A stretch of DNA of 64,000 nt from Paraburkholderia sp. BL25I1N1 (GTDB taxonomy: Bacteria; Pseudomonadota; Gammaproteobacteria; Burkholderiales; Burkholderiaceae): the NCBI RefSeq assembly GCF_003002025.1, contig NZ_PVZB01000009.1, positions 186,001 to 250,000 on the forward strand, given 5' to 3'. The translations under genes were made by a program, and so were the position numbers. Of the stretch, positions 9,570-18,500 are shown piece by piece. Numbering within the stretch: the first letter of the stretch is position 1; each line of letters begins with the position of its first letter. The notes below the pieces were generated by a model that saw only the letters and a list, made by a program, of their open reading frames with translations, was not told where the DNA came from and did not search any database.

Positions 9570-9595
9570 GGCGGCCCATGCAAGCATGGGCCGCC
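9570..9595. terminator. Perfect 12-bp inverted repeat between grxC and secB
   Basis: The arms 9570-9581 (GGCGGCCCATGC) and 9584-9595 are exact complements with only two bases between them. The palindrome lies in the grxC-secB gap, about 30 bp upstream of the secB start on the minus strand. There is no T-run on either side, so it is not a classic intrinsic terminator. It may act as an mRNA-processing or attenuating hairpin. Confidence 0.5.
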
Positions 9596-9688
9596 AGATC
9601 ATTGCGGCGCGCCGCCCGCCCTGATGAGGCGAGGCCGCGCCGGCTTGGTGTTCACCCGCCCTTCTCACGCGCCCGCGGGCGCGCGAAG

Positions 9689-9952
9689 TCAGGCGGTTGC
9701 TTCGAGCAGCGGCATCAGACCGCCCGCGCGATCGAGCGCGGAGAGGTCATCGTACCCGCCCACATGCGTCTCGCCGATGAACACTTGCGGCACCGTGCGG
9801 CGACCGGTCCGGGTCATCATTTCCTCACGACGGGCCGGGTCTTTGTCGATCAGTACCTTTTCAACGTGCTCGACGCCGCGCGACTTTAAAAGACGTTCGG
9901 CCATCTGGCAATACGGGCACACCTGGGTGCTGTACATGATCACTTTGTTCAC
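9689..9952 (-). CDS. grxC: Glutaredoxin 3
   Basis: Small thiol-disulfide oxidoreductase using glutathione. The 87-residue protein has the CPYC active site in MYSTQVCPYCQMAERLL, the cis-Pro block TVPQVFIG and the GGYDDL glutathione-binding loop. The start is a GTG at 9950-9952 that overlaps the stop of the upstream rhodanese gene as GTGA, with GGAG eleven bases upstream, suggesting coupled translation. This start gives the usual GrxC length; the longer open frame upstream has no family similarity. Confidence 0.93.
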   Translation of the reverse strand: MNKVIMYSTQVCPYCQMAERLLKSRGVEHVEKVLIDKDPARREEMMTRTGRRTVPQVFIGETHVGGYDDLSALDRAGGLMPLLEATA

Positions 9953-10374
9953 TTGGCTGCTCCTTGTTTCACAACCGGCATACCGGCTTTCTGCCAGGCG
10001 TCGACACCGCCTTCGAGAACATGGACTTCCGCGTAACCTGCATCCTGCACGATACGCGCTGCCTTGTTCGACTGCTGGCCGGTCTGGCATACCAGCAGCA
10101 CCGGGTTGCTCTTGTTCTTCACGAGTTGCGCGACCTTCGCCTGCAACTCTGCAAATTCAAGGTGCCGCGCCGCGGGCAAATGCCCTTTGGCGTAGTCGGC
10201 GGACGGACGCAGATCGATGACCGCCGCATTGCGCCGGTTGATCAGTTGCGTGGCTTCAGCGGCCGACAGGCCGCCGCGCCCGCGCCGGCTGATCGTCGGC
10301 CACAGCAGCAACCCACCGGAGATGAGGACGATCGCGATCAGTACAAGGTTTGTGTAATCAGTGAAAAACTTCAC
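9949..10374 (-). CDS. Membrane-anchored rhodanese-like domain protein
   Basis: A 141-residue protein with one N-terminal membrane helix (about residues 5-24) and a single rhodanese domain. The domain has AAVIDLRPSADYAKGHLP and the active-site loop LLVCQTGQQSNKAA, where Cys is the sulfur-carrying residue. Rhodanese-GrxC-SecB is a common order in beta- and gamma-proteobacteria. A sulfur-transfer or redox role at the inner membrane is inferred. The GTG at 10374 is chosen because it places the start just before the membrane helix; an upstream ATG adds 16 residues. Confidence 0.85.
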   Translation of the reverse strand: MKFFTDYTNLVLIAIVLISGGLLLWPTISRRGRGGLSAAEATQLINRRNAAVIDLRPSADYAKGHLPAARHLEFAELQAKVAQLVKNKSNPVLLVCQTGQQSNKAARIVQDAGYAEVHVLEGGVDAWQKAGMPVVKQGAAK

Positions 10375-10512
10375 GGAAAATCCGCCGAAAAAGAGAGAAA
10401 TCGAAAAGGGCAATCCAGCCATTATAAAATAACCGTCTGACGCGATGGCGGCGCTCCTTCAGAGGACCGCGCGCAGCGCTTTCCCGCTTCCTCACTACCG
10501 ACCGGCAATCTC

Positions 10513-11259
10513 ATGTACAAACTCGTTCTCATCCGCCACGGCGAATCGACGTGGAACAAGGAAAACCGCTTCACGGGCTGGGTCGACGTCGACCTCACCG
10601 AACAGGGCAACAATGAGGCGCAACAGGCGGGCGTGCTGCTGAAGGACTCGGGCTACACGTTCGACATCGCCTACACGTCGGTGCTCAAGCGCGCGATCCG
10701 CACCTTGTGGCACGTGCAGGACAAAATGGATCTGATGTACCTGCCGGTGGTGCATTCGTGGCGTCTGAATGAGCGCCACTACGGCGCGCTGTCGGGTCTG
10801 AACAAGGCGGAAACGGCTGCCAAGTTCGGCGACGAACAGGTGCTGGTCTGGCGCCGCAGCTACGACACGCCGCCGCCGGCGCTCGAGCCGACGGACGAAC
10901 GCGCGCCCTATAACGACCCGCGCTACGCCAAAGTGCCGCGCGAGCAACTGCCGCTCACCGAATGCCTGAAAGACACCGTCGCGCGCGTTCTGCCCCTGTG
11001 GAACGAGTCGATTGCGCCGGCCATCAAGTCGGGCCGCAAGGTCGTGATCGCCGCCCACGGCAACTCGATCCGCGCACTGGTGAAGTACCTCGACAACATT
11101 TCGGACGACGACATCGTCGGCCTGAATATTCCGAACGGCGTGCCGCTCGTCTATGAACTCGACGAAGATCTGAAGCCCATCAAGCACTACTATCTGGGCG
11201 ACCAGGAAGCGATCGCCAAGGCACAGGCCGCTGTTGCCAAGCAAGGCAAGGCGGGCTGA
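10513..11259 (+). CDS. gpmA: 2,3-bisphosphoglycerate-dependent phosphoglycerate mutase
   Basis: Interconverts 3- and 2-phosphoglycerate in glycolysis and gluconeogenesis. The 248-residue length is typical. Catalytic signatures are [10 protein letters not shown] (phospho-accepting His), [14 protein letters not shown], and [17 protein letters not shown] with the second catalytic His. It is divergent from the rhodanese gene. It is separated from ctpA by about 300 bp on the same strand. Confidence 0.97.
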   Translation: MYKLVLIRHGESTWNKENRFTGWVDVDLTEQGNNEAQQAGVLLKDSGYTFDIAYTSVLKRAIRTLWHVQDKMDLMYLPVVHSWRLNERHYGALSGLNKAETAAKFGDEQVLVWRRSYDTPPPALEPTDERAPYNDPRYAKVPREQLPLTECLKDTVARVLPLWNESIAPAIKSGRKVVIAAHGNSIRALVKYLDNISDDDIVGLNIPNGVPLVYELDEDLKPIKHYYLGDQEAIAKAQAAVAKQGKAG

Positions 11260-11562
11260 TCTGCCATCTTGCCGCCATGTTGCCGTCAGAAACGCAGTGA
11301 ATGGCGGCTCACGGGTCGCGCCGACGGGCAAGACGAGCCAGTCAGCGCGGCTCGCTTGATTCGAGCGCGCCGGTCTGGCCGCCATCCATCCGTTACGGCA
11401 CATTACTTCATCGTTGTGCGCGCAATCCAACGAACCAGGCCCGGCGCGTGCTGTCGAATCACGATTGCCTGCGCCGCACCCTGACTTGGCGGGTGTGCAG
11501 TTATACTTGTCCGTCCCCATCTCTATCGACGCTGCCACGCGCTTCCGACCGCAACAGACTCT
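11260..11562. other. gpmA-ctpA intergenic region
   Basis: About 300 bp between gpmA and ctpA. Near its right end TTATACT is a plausible -10 element for ctpA, about 60 bp before the start codon, but no matching -35 at a normal distance was convincing. No terminator hairpin with a T-run or small ORF was recognised. Confidence 0.35.
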
Positions 11563-13137
11563 ATGCGAAAGAACCTGAAAAATATCGGCCTGATTGCCGC
11601 GGGCCTTGCTACCGGCGTATTTGCCACCCTGCAGCTCTCGGCTTCGGCCCAGCAACCCGCCGGCGCAGCGTCGAACGCCGTTGCACCGCTGCCGCTGGAC
11701 CAGCTCAGGCTCTTTGCCGAAGTATTCGGGCAAATCAAGCACGAATACGTCGAACCGGTCGACGATAAAAAGCTTCTCACCGCCGCCATCAAGGGCATGG
11801 TGTCGAGCCTCGACCCGCACTCGTCCTATCTCGACAAGACCGATTACGAAGAGCTGCAGGAGCAGACCAAAGGTCGCTTCGCCGGCCTCGGCATCGAAAT
11901 TTCGTCGGAAGACGGCCTGATCAAGGTGATTTCGCCGATCGAAGACACGCCCGCGTTCCGCGCCGGCATTCGTCCGGGCGACCTGATCACGCGTATCAAC
12001 GACAAACCCGTGCGCGGCATGACGCTCGACCAGGCGGTCAAGCAGATGCGCGGCGACCCGGGCACCAAGGTTACGCTCACCATCTTCCGCAAGACCGACG
12101 ACCGCACGTTCCCGCTCACGGTCACGCGCGCGATCATCAAGGTCCAGTCGGTCAAGATGAAAATCCTTGCGCCCGGCTACGCCTATGTGCGGATCACGAG
12201 CTTCCAGGAGCGTACCGTGCCTGACCTGGCCGCGAAGCTGCAAGACATCGCGCGTCAGCAGCCGAATCTGAAGGGTCTCGTGCTCGACCTGCGCAATAAC
12301 GGCGGCGGTCTGCTGCAAAGCGCGGTCGGCGTGGCCGGCGCGTTCCTGCCGCCGAATTCGGTTGTGGTGTCCACCAACGGCCAGATTCCGGATTCGAAGC
12401 AGGTCTATCGCGACACTTACGACAACTACCGCCTGCAATCCTTCGACAGCGATCCGCTGAAGGACGAAGCGCCGATCTTCAAGACCGTGCCGATGATCGT
12501 GCTGACCAACGCGTACTCCGCGTCGGCGTCGGAAATCGTCGCGGGCGCGCTGCAGGATCAGCATCGCGCGCTGATCGTCGGCAAGACGACCTTCGGCAAG
12601 GGTTCGGTGCAGACCGTGCGTCCCATGACGGCTGACACCGCACTGCGTCTGACCACGGCGTACTACTACACGCCGAGCGGCCGGTCGATCCAGAACAAGG
12701 GCATCCGTCCTGACGTCGCGGTCGATCAATACGCGGAAGGCGATCCGGACGACGCACTCGTCACCCGCGAAGTCGACTACACGAATCACCTTGCGAACAC
12801 GCAAGATCCGAACGAGAAGAAGGAAGCGGAACAGCGCGAACAGGAACGCATGGACCAGTTGCGCCAGCTTGAAGAGCAGAACGACAAGAAGACGCCGGAA
12901 CAGCGTCAGAAGGATCGTGAGCGCAAGCCGGTGGAATTCGGTTCGGCCGACGACTTCATGCTGCAACAGGCGCTGAACAAGCTGGAAGGCAAGCCGGTGC
13001 AGGAATCGAAGTCGCTGACCGAGCGCCGTCTCGCGCAGAACAAGCCGGCCGCGTCGGCGTCCGCGCCGGTCGCGGTGAAGCCGACGCAACCGGTGCCGGG
13101 TGCAGCGGCCCCCGCGCCTGCTTCGCAAAGCAACTAA
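11563..13137 (+). CDS. ctpA: Carboxyl-terminal processing protease (S41 family)
   Basis: Periplasmic serine protease that trims C-termini of exported proteins. The 524 residues comprise a signal peptide ending near SASAQQ, an N-terminal helical segment, a PDZ domain (about 95-175, GLGIEISSEDGLIKVISP), and the S41 catalytic core. The nucleophile Ser lies in NAYSASASEIVAGALQDQ and the general-base Lys in GKTTFGKGSVQ. The C-terminal 120 residues are charged then Ala/Pro-rich. A perfect 14-bp hairpin follows 13 bp after the stop. moeB lies downstream on the same strand. Confidence 0.95.
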   Translation: MRKNLKNIGLIAAGLATGVFATLQLSASAQQPAGAASNAVAPLPLDQLRLFAEVFGQIKHEYVEPVDDKKLLTAAIKGMVSSLDPHSSYLDKTDYEELQEQTKGRFAGLGIEISSEDGLIKVISPIEDTPAFRAGIRPGDLITRINDKPVRGMTLDQAVKQMRGDPGTKVTLTIFRKTDDRTFPLTVTRAIIKVQSVKMKILAPGYAYVRITSFQERTVPDLAAKLQDIARQQPNLKGLVLDLRNNGGGLLQSAVGVAGAFLPPNSVVVSTNGQIPDSKQVYRDTYDNYRLQSFDSDPLKDEAPIFKTVPMIVLTNAYSASASEIVAGALQDQHRALIVGKTTFGKGSVQTVRPMTADTALRLTTAYYYTPSGRSIQNKGIRPDVAVDQYAEGDPDDALVTREVDYTNHLANTQDPNEKKEAEQREQERMDQLRQLEEQNDKKTPEQRQKDRERKPVEFGSADDFMLQQALNKLEGKPVQESKSLTERRLAQNKPAASASAPVAVKPTQPVPGAAAPAPASQSN

Positions 13138-13150
13138 GCAGCCAGTCTGA

Positions 13151-13185
13151 CGTGTCTTCGCAGCGAAACGTGCTGCGAAGACACG
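13151..13185 (+). terminator. 14-bp hairpin downstream of ctpA
   Basis: CGTGTCTTCGCAGC (13151-13164) pairs perfectly with 13172-13185 across a 7-base loop, starting 13 bp after the ctpA stop codon. It lacks a T-run, so it may act as a Rho-assisted or mRNA-stabilising hairpin rather than a simple intrinsic terminator. Confidence 0.55.
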
Positions 13186-13303
13186 CTGCCATACCCAGCA
13201 TCAGCAAGAACACCCGCTCCCGGCGCGATTAAAATATCCACAACGCGCACGGCAGGCCCGTCGGTCCTGCATCTCATCGCGCGACACATTCACGCGCCCC
13301 GCC

Positions 13304-14062
13304 ATGAACGACGATCAACTCCTTCGCTATTCCCGCCACATCCTCGTCGATGAAATCGGCATCGAGGCGCAACAGCGCTTTATCGATGCGCACGCGATCA
13401 TCGTCGGCGCGGGCGGCCTGGGCTCGCCCGCGGCAATGTATCTGGCTGCGGCGGGCGTCGGTCGTTTGACTTTGGTCGATGCCGACACGGTCGACCTGAC
13501 CAATCTGCAGCGGCAAATCCTGCATGTGACCGCATCGGTTGGACGCAAGAAGGTCGAGTCCGGGCGTGACGCGATCGCGCGGATCAATCCCGAGGTCGTG
13601 GTGGACGCGGTGGCCGAGCGCGTCGACGACGCGTGGCTCGACGCGCACGTGCCGCATGCGAGCGTCGTGCTCGATTGCACCGATAACTTCGCCACGCGCC
13701 ATGCGATCAACCGCGCCTGCGTGAAGCACGGCGTGCCGCTGGTGTCGGGCGCGGCGTTGCGCTTCGACGGCCAGATCAGCACCTTCGATTTCCGCGACGA
13801 AGCGTCGCCCTGCTACGCCTGCGTGTTTCCCGAAGACCAGCCGTTCGAGGAAGTCGCGTGTTCGACCATGGGTGTGTTCGCGCCGACGGTCGGCATTGTC
13901 GGTTCGATGCAGGCGGCCGAAGCGCTCAAGGTGATCGGCGCAATCGGCACGCCCTTGCTCGGCCGCCTGATGATGCTCGATTCACTGCGGATGGAGTGGA
14001 CCACGATGCGCATCGCGCGCCAGCCGGATTGCCCGGTGTGCGGACAGACGCACCTCGCCTGA
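13304..14062 (+). CDS. moeB: MoeB/ThiF family adenylyltransferase
   Basis: E1-like enzyme that adenylates the C-terminal glycine of a small sulfur carrier protein (MoaD or ThiS type). The 252-residue protein has the ATP-binding glycine loop IIVGAGGLGSPAAMYLAAAG (about 31-50), DxDxVDLTNLQRQ, the LDCTDNFATR block, and two zinc-binding Cys pairs (CYAC and CPVC). No rhodanese domain is fused to it. Which sulfur carrier it serves cannot be told from the window. Confidence 0.9.
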   Translation: MNDDQLLRYSRHILVDEIGIEAQQRFIDAHAIIVGAGGLGSPAAMYLAAAGVGRLTLVDADTVDLTNLQRQILHVTASVGRKKVESGRDAIARINPEVVVDAVAERVDDAWLDAHVPHASVVLDCTDNFATRHAINRACVKHGVPLVSGAALRFDGQISTFDFRDEASPCYACVFPEDQPFEEVACSTMGVFAPTVGIVGSMQAAEALKVIGAIGTPLLGRLMMLDSLRMEWTTMRIARQPDCPVCGQTHLA

Positions 14063-14099
14063 CGCTAGCTAGCCTCCTCAACCGCACGCTGAAACAGAA

Positions 14100-14120
14100 A
14101 CGCCGCCCAATGGGCGGCGT
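14100..14120 (-). terminator. Terminator of ptsI (possibly bidirectional)
   Basis: A 9-bp perfect stem with loop AAT in the gap between convergent moeB and ptsI. On the minus strand the stem is followed by TTTCTGTTTC, a reasonable T-rich tract, so it should terminate ptsI transcription. On the plus strand it is followed only by CTTC. Confidence 0.65.
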
Positions 14121-14151
14121 CTTCACCGGAGTACGAAGTGACCGTGGCGAC

Positions 14152-15900
14152 TCAAGCCAGCATCACGCGCTTAAGCGCAGCCTGCACTTCTTCGGGTTCG
14201 AACGAAGCCAGCACATCGGCCACCGGCTTTTCCAGCGTCTTCAGATGCGAGCGCAGCACTTCCTGCTTGACCACCAGCAACTGGCTCGGATGCATCGAAA
14301 ACTCGGTGAGGCCCATGCCGAGCAACAGGCGCGTCAACGTCGGATCCCCCGCCATCTCACCGCACACCGAGACCGGCACGCCCGCCCGCTTTGCTTCGCG
14401 CAGCGTGAACGCGATCAGATGCAGCACCGCCGGATGCAGCGGGTCATACAGATGCGCGACCGAGTTGTCCGCGCGATCGATTGCGAGTGTGTACTGGATC
14501 AGATCGTTGGTGCCGATCGACAGAAAATCGAGCCGCTTGAGGAACAGTGGCAAAGCGATGGCGGCAGCCGGAATCTCGATCATTGCGCCGACCTGCACGT
14601 TCGGATCGTAGGCCATACCCGCGTCGTCGAGCTGACGCTTGGCTTCACGAATCAGATCGAGCGTCTGGTCGATTTCCTGGGCGTGCGCGAGCATCGGAAT
14701 CAGAATCTTCACCGAGCCGAACGCCGACGCGCGCAAAATAGCGCGCAACTGCGTGAGGAACATCTGCGGCTCGGAAAGACTCCAGCGAATCGCTCTCAGC
14801 CCCAAGGCCGGGTTCGCGGCGGTTTCGTAAGCATCGCCCCCGCTCATCGAATCGAGCGGCTTGTCGGCGCCCACGTCGATCGTGCGGATCGTGACCGGCA
14901 GCCCGTTCATCAACTCGACCGCACGACGATACGCGCCGAACTGCTCCTCCTCTTCCGGCAGGCGGTCCTTGTGATTCATGAACAGGAACTCGGTGCGGAA
15001 CAGGCCGACGCCGGTCGCGCCCGCATCGACCGCGGCGCGCGCGTCGTCCGGCAACTCGATGTTCGCGCACAGTTCGATGCGGGTGCCGCACAGCGTTTGC
15101 GTGGGCGAAAACTTCAGCCGCTGCAGCTTGCGCTGCTCGAGCGCCTTCTCGCTCTGCCGATACGAGTACTCTTCCAGCACGATCGGCGCGGGATCGACGA
15201 TCACAATGCCATGATCGCCGTCGACGATAATCAGGTCGTCCTGGCGAATCAGCGCGCTCGCGTGCTGCACGCCGACCGCCGCCGGAATACCCAGGCTGCG
15301 CGCGACGATCGCCGTGTGCGACGTGCGGCCGCCCAGGTCCGTGACGAAACCCTGAAATGTCTGGGTCTTGAACTGCATCATGTCGGCCGGTGCGATGTCG
15401 TGCGCGACCACGATCATTTCGTCGCATGCACCGTGCACGCCGTCGCCCAGCGCCACCGACGCGCCGGCGAGCGCCTTCAGCACGCGCTCCACCACCTGTT
15501 CGATATCGGCTTTGCGCTCGCGCAGGTACTCGTCTTCGATATCGTCGAAATGGCGCGAGAGGCGCTCGAGCTGCTCAGTCAGCGCCCACTCCACGTTGTA
15601 GCGGCGCGTGCGGATCAGGTCGAAGGTTTCCTGCACGAGCATCGCATCGTTCAGGATCATTGAATGGACGTTGATGAACGCGCCCATTTCGCTAGGTGCG
15701 TCCGCGGCAAGATCGGCACGCAGCGTTTCGAGCTCGTAATGCACGTGTTGCTGGGCCGTGCGAAAGCGCTCGATCTCGCTCTCGATCTGGGCGGGTTCGA
15801 TCAGATAGTGGTCTACGTCAAGTGCAGCCGGGGCGATCAGATAAGCCCGCCCGATGGCGATACCGCGTGACACGGGAATTCCATGCAGCGTGAAGGACAC
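14152..15900 (-). CDS. ptsI: Phosphoenolpyruvate-protein phosphotransferase (PTS enzyme I)
   Basis: Autophosphorylates from PEP and passes phosphate to HPr. The 582-residue protein has the phospho-His loop GGRTSHTAIVARSLGIPAAVG, the PEP-binding LFRTEFLFMN block and the C-terminal SIGTNDLIQYTLAIDR and VCGEMAGDP motifs. The start is a GTG at 15900 with AGGAGG five bases upstream and the family-typical N-terminus SFTLHGIPVSRGIAIG; an upstream ATG would add 19 unrelated residues. Only EIIA-Man and HPr are nearby with no sugar permease, so a regulatory PTS is likely. A strong terminator separates it from ptsH. Confidence 0.95.
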   Translation of the reverse strand: MSFTLHGIPVSRGIAIGRAYLIAPAALDVDHYLIEPAQIESEIERFRTAQQHVHYELETLRADLAADAPSEMGAFINVHSMILNDAMLVQETFDLIRTRRYNVEWALTEQLERLSRHFDDIEDEYLRERKADIEQVVERVLKALAGASVALGDGVHGACDEMIVVAHDIAPADMMQFKTQTFQGFVTDLGGRTSHTAIVARSLGIPAAVGVQHASALIRQDDLIIVDGDHGIVIVDPAPIVLEEYSYRQSEKALEQRKLQRLKFSPTQTLCGTRIELCANIELPDDARAAVDAGATGVGLFRTEFLFMNHKDRLPEEEEQFGAYRRAVELMNGLPVTIRTIDVGADKPLDSMSGGDAYETAANPALGLRAIRWSLSEPQMFLTQLRAILRASAFGSVKILIPMLAHAQEIDQTLDLIREAKRQLDDAGMAYDPNVQVGAMIEIPAAAIALPLFLKRLDFLSIGTNDLIQYTLAIDRADNSVAHLYDPLHPAVLHLIAFTLREAKRAGVPVSVCGEMAGDPTLTRLLLGMGLTEFSMHPSQLLVVKQEVLRSHLKTLEKPVADVLASFEPEEVQAALKRVMLA

Positions 15901-16211
15901 GCGCACCTCCTCTAGTTGTGTGATGCCGCGGCAAACCGCTGCAATGCTCTCAGACACTGTCCGTCATTATAAATTCCACGCCCTCTGTAGATGCGACGGG
16001 GGTGTGTGCAGTGCAGCACGAAAAACCGTAAGCAGCCGTGGCAATGCGCCTTCATCGGCCTCGCGCTTCGCGCATCGCTCGACGAAAGTCTCGCAACCGC
16101 ATGTCGACGCGCGCGCCCTCACGCGCGTTTCTTCTGCCCATTGTCATGCGCTAAAAAAAACGCCGCGGACAACCGCGGCGTTCTTGCTCATCGCAACGTG
16201 GACGCGCCAGT
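15901..16211. other. ptsH-ptsI intergenic region
   Basis: An unusually long gap (about 310 bp) between ptsH and ptsI, both on the minus strand. It contains the intrinsic terminator at 16153-16181 and a strong ribosome binding site just before ptsI. A separate ptsI promoter must lie between 15910 and 16150, but no clear -35/-10 pair was identified. Confidence 0.45.
16153..16181 (-). terminator. Intrinsic terminator after ptsH
   Basis: Minus strand: a perfect 9-bp GC-rich stem (16160-16168 with 16173-16181) and tetraloop, followed directly by eight T residues. This is a textbook Rho-independent terminator about 30 bp downstream of the ptsH stop and 250 bp upstream of ptsI. Confidence 0.88.
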
Positions 16212-16481
16212 TCACTGCCCCTCGCCGAATTTATCGGCAATCAGTTTCAACAATGCGTCCATCGCTTCTTTTTCGTCGGAGCCTTCCGTTTCGATCAGCA
16301 CCGTGCTGCCGATGCCCGCGGCCAGCATCATCACGCCCATGATGCTCTTGGCATTGATACGGCGGCCATTGCGGCTCATCCAGATTTCCGCCTGATAGTT
16401 GCCCGCGAGTTGGGTCAACTTGGCCGACGCGCGCGCGTGCAGCCCCAGCTTGTTCACAATAGTCGTTTCCTGTTGCAGCAT
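16212..16481 (-). CDS. ptsH: Phosphocarrier protein HPr
   Basis: An 89-residue HPr that relays phosphate from enzyme I to EIIA. The active-site His is in KLGLHARASAKL (His15 region) and the regulatory-site region appears as NAKSIMGVMMLAAGIGS, where Ser would correspond to the HPr-kinase target of other bacteria. It is followed on the minus strand by a strong intrinsic terminator. It follows the EIIA gene by 96 bp. Confidence 0.96.
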   Translation of the reverse strand: MLQQETTIVNKLGLHARASAKLTQLAGNYQAEIWMSRNGRRINAKSIMGVMMLAAGIGSTVLIETEGSDEKEAMDALLKLIADKFGEGQ

Positions 16482-16577
16482 GTGATGGTCCGAAGCGCGG
16501 GTAAGTGTTGTTGTGAAAGGTGAAACTGCAAAGCGAATGCAATGCGCCTGGCCCCCACAGCGAGCCGGCGCAACAAC

Positions 16578-17105
16578 TTATAGGCCGGCCGAATCGGCTT
16601 TCTGTGTCAGGTCGGCCTCAGGGGGCAACGCGGGGATACAGTCAGCCGATGCCGCCTCCGGCGGCAGAGCCGGCAAACAGTCGCCGGATTCCGCCGTGGG
16701 TGCAATGGCCGCCGGGGTGGCCGGTCCGATCGCATGTACGCCCTTGGTGGCGCCGGCGAGTGCCTTGTCGACCAGCGTGTCGAGCGGCGTGGCGCGATAA
16801 CAGACCGCGCGCACCAGCATCGGCAAATTGACGCCGCACAGCACGCGCACGTCCGGCAGCGAAGCGAGCCGTCCGGCGATATTCGCCGGCGTGGCGCCGA
16901 ACATATCCGTGAGGACGAGCGCGCCGTTTTCTTCCTTGAGACGCTCGATCTCCGAGTTCGCAAACGCAACCTGCTGTACCGGATCGCAATCCGGCGACAC
17001 GTCGATCACGCCGATACGAGCCGGCAAGCCACCATAAATGTGCGAAATGCAATCGCGCAACGCGGTGGCGAACGGAGCGTGCGCAATGATCAGAATGCCT
17101 GCCAT
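16578..17105 (-). CDS. PTS EIIA component, mannose family
   Basis: A 175-residue protein. Residues 1-130 form a ManX-type EIIA domain with the phospho-accepting His in ILIIAHAPFATALRD and the ALVLTDMFGATPANIA block. Usual EIIA-Man domains stop near 130-140 residues. Here a Pro/Ala-rich tail of about 40 residues contains an imperfect tandem repeat, DCLPALPPEA then DCIPALPPEA, each with one Cys. There are no EIIB/C/D genes nearby, so it is likely the terminal acceptor of a regulatory PTS with ptsH and ptsI. Confidence 0.9.
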   Translation of the reverse strand: MAGILIIAHAPFATALRDCISHIYGGLPARIGVIDVSPDCDPVQQVAFANSEIERLKEENGALVLTDMFGATPANIAGRLASLPDVRVLCGVNLPMLVRAVCYRATPLDTLVDKALAGATKGVHAIGPATPAAIAPTAESGDCLPALPPEAASADCIPALPPEADLTQKADSAGL

Positions 17106-17441
17106 GTCAGCCTTACTGCAAAAGAACGGCCCGAACCGTGAACCGGGACGAAGCCCGGTTCGTCAGCGCCCTCTGCCGGCCGTGGGCCATGAGGGCCGGA
17201 ACGCATCGATTGACGAGCGGCTTGCCGCGCATGGCGTCGTGCCTGCGCCGGCGAAACACTGCTCGCTTACAGTCCGCTGCCCGTGACACCCGTCGGGGTC
17301 CCTCGATTCACCTTGGCGCGGAAGAGCGGGCATTGTATCAGGCTCATTTTCGCGCCAATTCCGGCGTGCTGCGTGAGGCGGACTTACTACACAGTTTGGG
17401 GGGCATGGCGGGCATTCAAGTGCCGCCAGCAGGCCGCGCCA
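17106..17441. other. gshB-EIIA intergenic region
   Basis: About 336 bp between gshB and the EIIA gene, both on the minus strand. An 8-bp hairpin GAACCGGG/CCCGGTTC lies at 17140-17161 without a T-run. The region probably carries the promoter of the EIIA-ptsH transcript, but no promoter could be assigned with confidence. Confidence 0.4.
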
Positions 17442-18398
17442 TCACCCCGCCGCGCGCTCCAATGCGTCGATGAACATGGCGGCCACGTCGAAGCCGGTTT
17501 GATCCATGATCTCGCGGAAACACGTCGGGCTCGTCACGTTCACTTCGGTCAGCCAGTCGCCGATCGCATCCAGCCCGACCAGCAGCAAACCGCGCGCGGC
17601 AAGCACGGGCGCCAGCGTATCGGCGATCTTGCGGTCGTGGTCGGTCAGCGGGCGTGCCACGCCCAGCCCGCCGGCCGCGAGATTGCCGCGCACTTCATTA
17701 CCCTGAGGAATACGCGCGAGCGAATACGGGACCGCTTCACCGCCGATCAGCAAAATACGCTTGTCGCCCTCTTTGATCTCGGGGATGAATTTCTGCGCCA
17801 TCACCGAACGCGCGCCGTCGTGGCTCAGCATTTCGATGATCGATCCGAGGTTCATGCCGTCGGCCTTCACGCGGAACACGCCCATGCCGCCCATGCCGTC
17901 GAGCGGCTTCAGGATCACGTCGCCATGTTCTTCGTGGAACGCGCGCAAGCGGGTCGCGTCGCGCGTGACCAGCGTGGGCGTGACGAACTGCGCGAACTCG
18001 CCGATCGCGAGCTTTTCCGAATGATCGCGAATCGCCTGCGGTTTGTTGAAGATGCGCGCGCCGCCGCGTTCGGCCATTTCGAGCAGCCACGTCGACGTGA
18101 CGTATTCCATGTCGAACGGCGGGTCTTTGCGCATTACCACCGCGCTGAAGCTCTTGAGCGAGCGCGGCGCGGCTGCTTCGGCGTCGTACCAGACCTCGCG
18201 ATGCAGATCGGTGACGTCGCCGACAATCGCAAAGCGCTGCACGTTCGCCTCGACGTCGCCGCCCGTCCACGCCAGATGCTTCGGCTCGCACGTGTACACC
18301 ACGTGACCGCGGCGCGCGGCTTCGGCCATCATCGCGTAGGTCGAGTCTTTGTAGATCTTGAATTGCGTGAGCGGATCGGCGATGAAAAGAATGTCCAT
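17442..18398 (-). CDS. gshB: Glutathione synthetase
   Basis: ATP-grasp enzyme that adds glycine to gamma-glutamylcysteine. The 318-residue protein starts MDILFIADPLTQFKIYKDST. It shows RKDPPFDMEYV, the ATP-grasp core VILKPLDGMGGMGVFRV, and the C-terminal NVTSPTCFREI, which binds the glutathione product. The start at 18398 gives the family length; the open frame extends 11 codons further without similarity. It is immediately downstream of gshA, and the two genes carry out the complete pathway. Confidence 0.96.
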   Translation of the reverse strand: MDILFIADPLTQFKIYKDSTYAMMAEAARRGHVVYTCEPKHLAWTGGDVEANVQRFAIVGDVTDLHREVWYDAEAAAPRSLKSFSAVVMRKDPPFDMEYVTSTWLLEMAERGGARIFNKPQAIRDHSEKLAIGEFAQFVTPTLVTRDATRLRAFHEEHGDVILKPLDGMGGMGVFRVKADGMNLGSIIEMLSHDGARSVMAQKFIPEIKEGDKRILLIGGEAVPYSLARIPQGNEVRGNLAAGGLGVARPLTDHDRKIADTLAPVLAARGLLLVGLDAIGDWLTEVNVTSPTCFREIMDQTGFDVAAMFIDALERAAG

Positions 18399-18500
18399 GA
18401 AGGTCCCGGTGCGCCCTGACGGGCTTGGCATTGATCGTAAATATAGTCGTTGAAAATGGCGATGGCGGCACGCATGCCGCCATCGGCCACCCGAGGTGGC

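Noticed and set aside
10495..13128. 877-codon minus-strand ORF across gpmA and ctpA
   Set aside because: Antisense to two well supported genes, with a composition typical of shadow frames.
13858..15663. 601-codon plus-strand ORF across moeB and ptsI
   Set aside because: Shadow of ptsI on the opposite strand; Arg/His-rich and spans two real genes.
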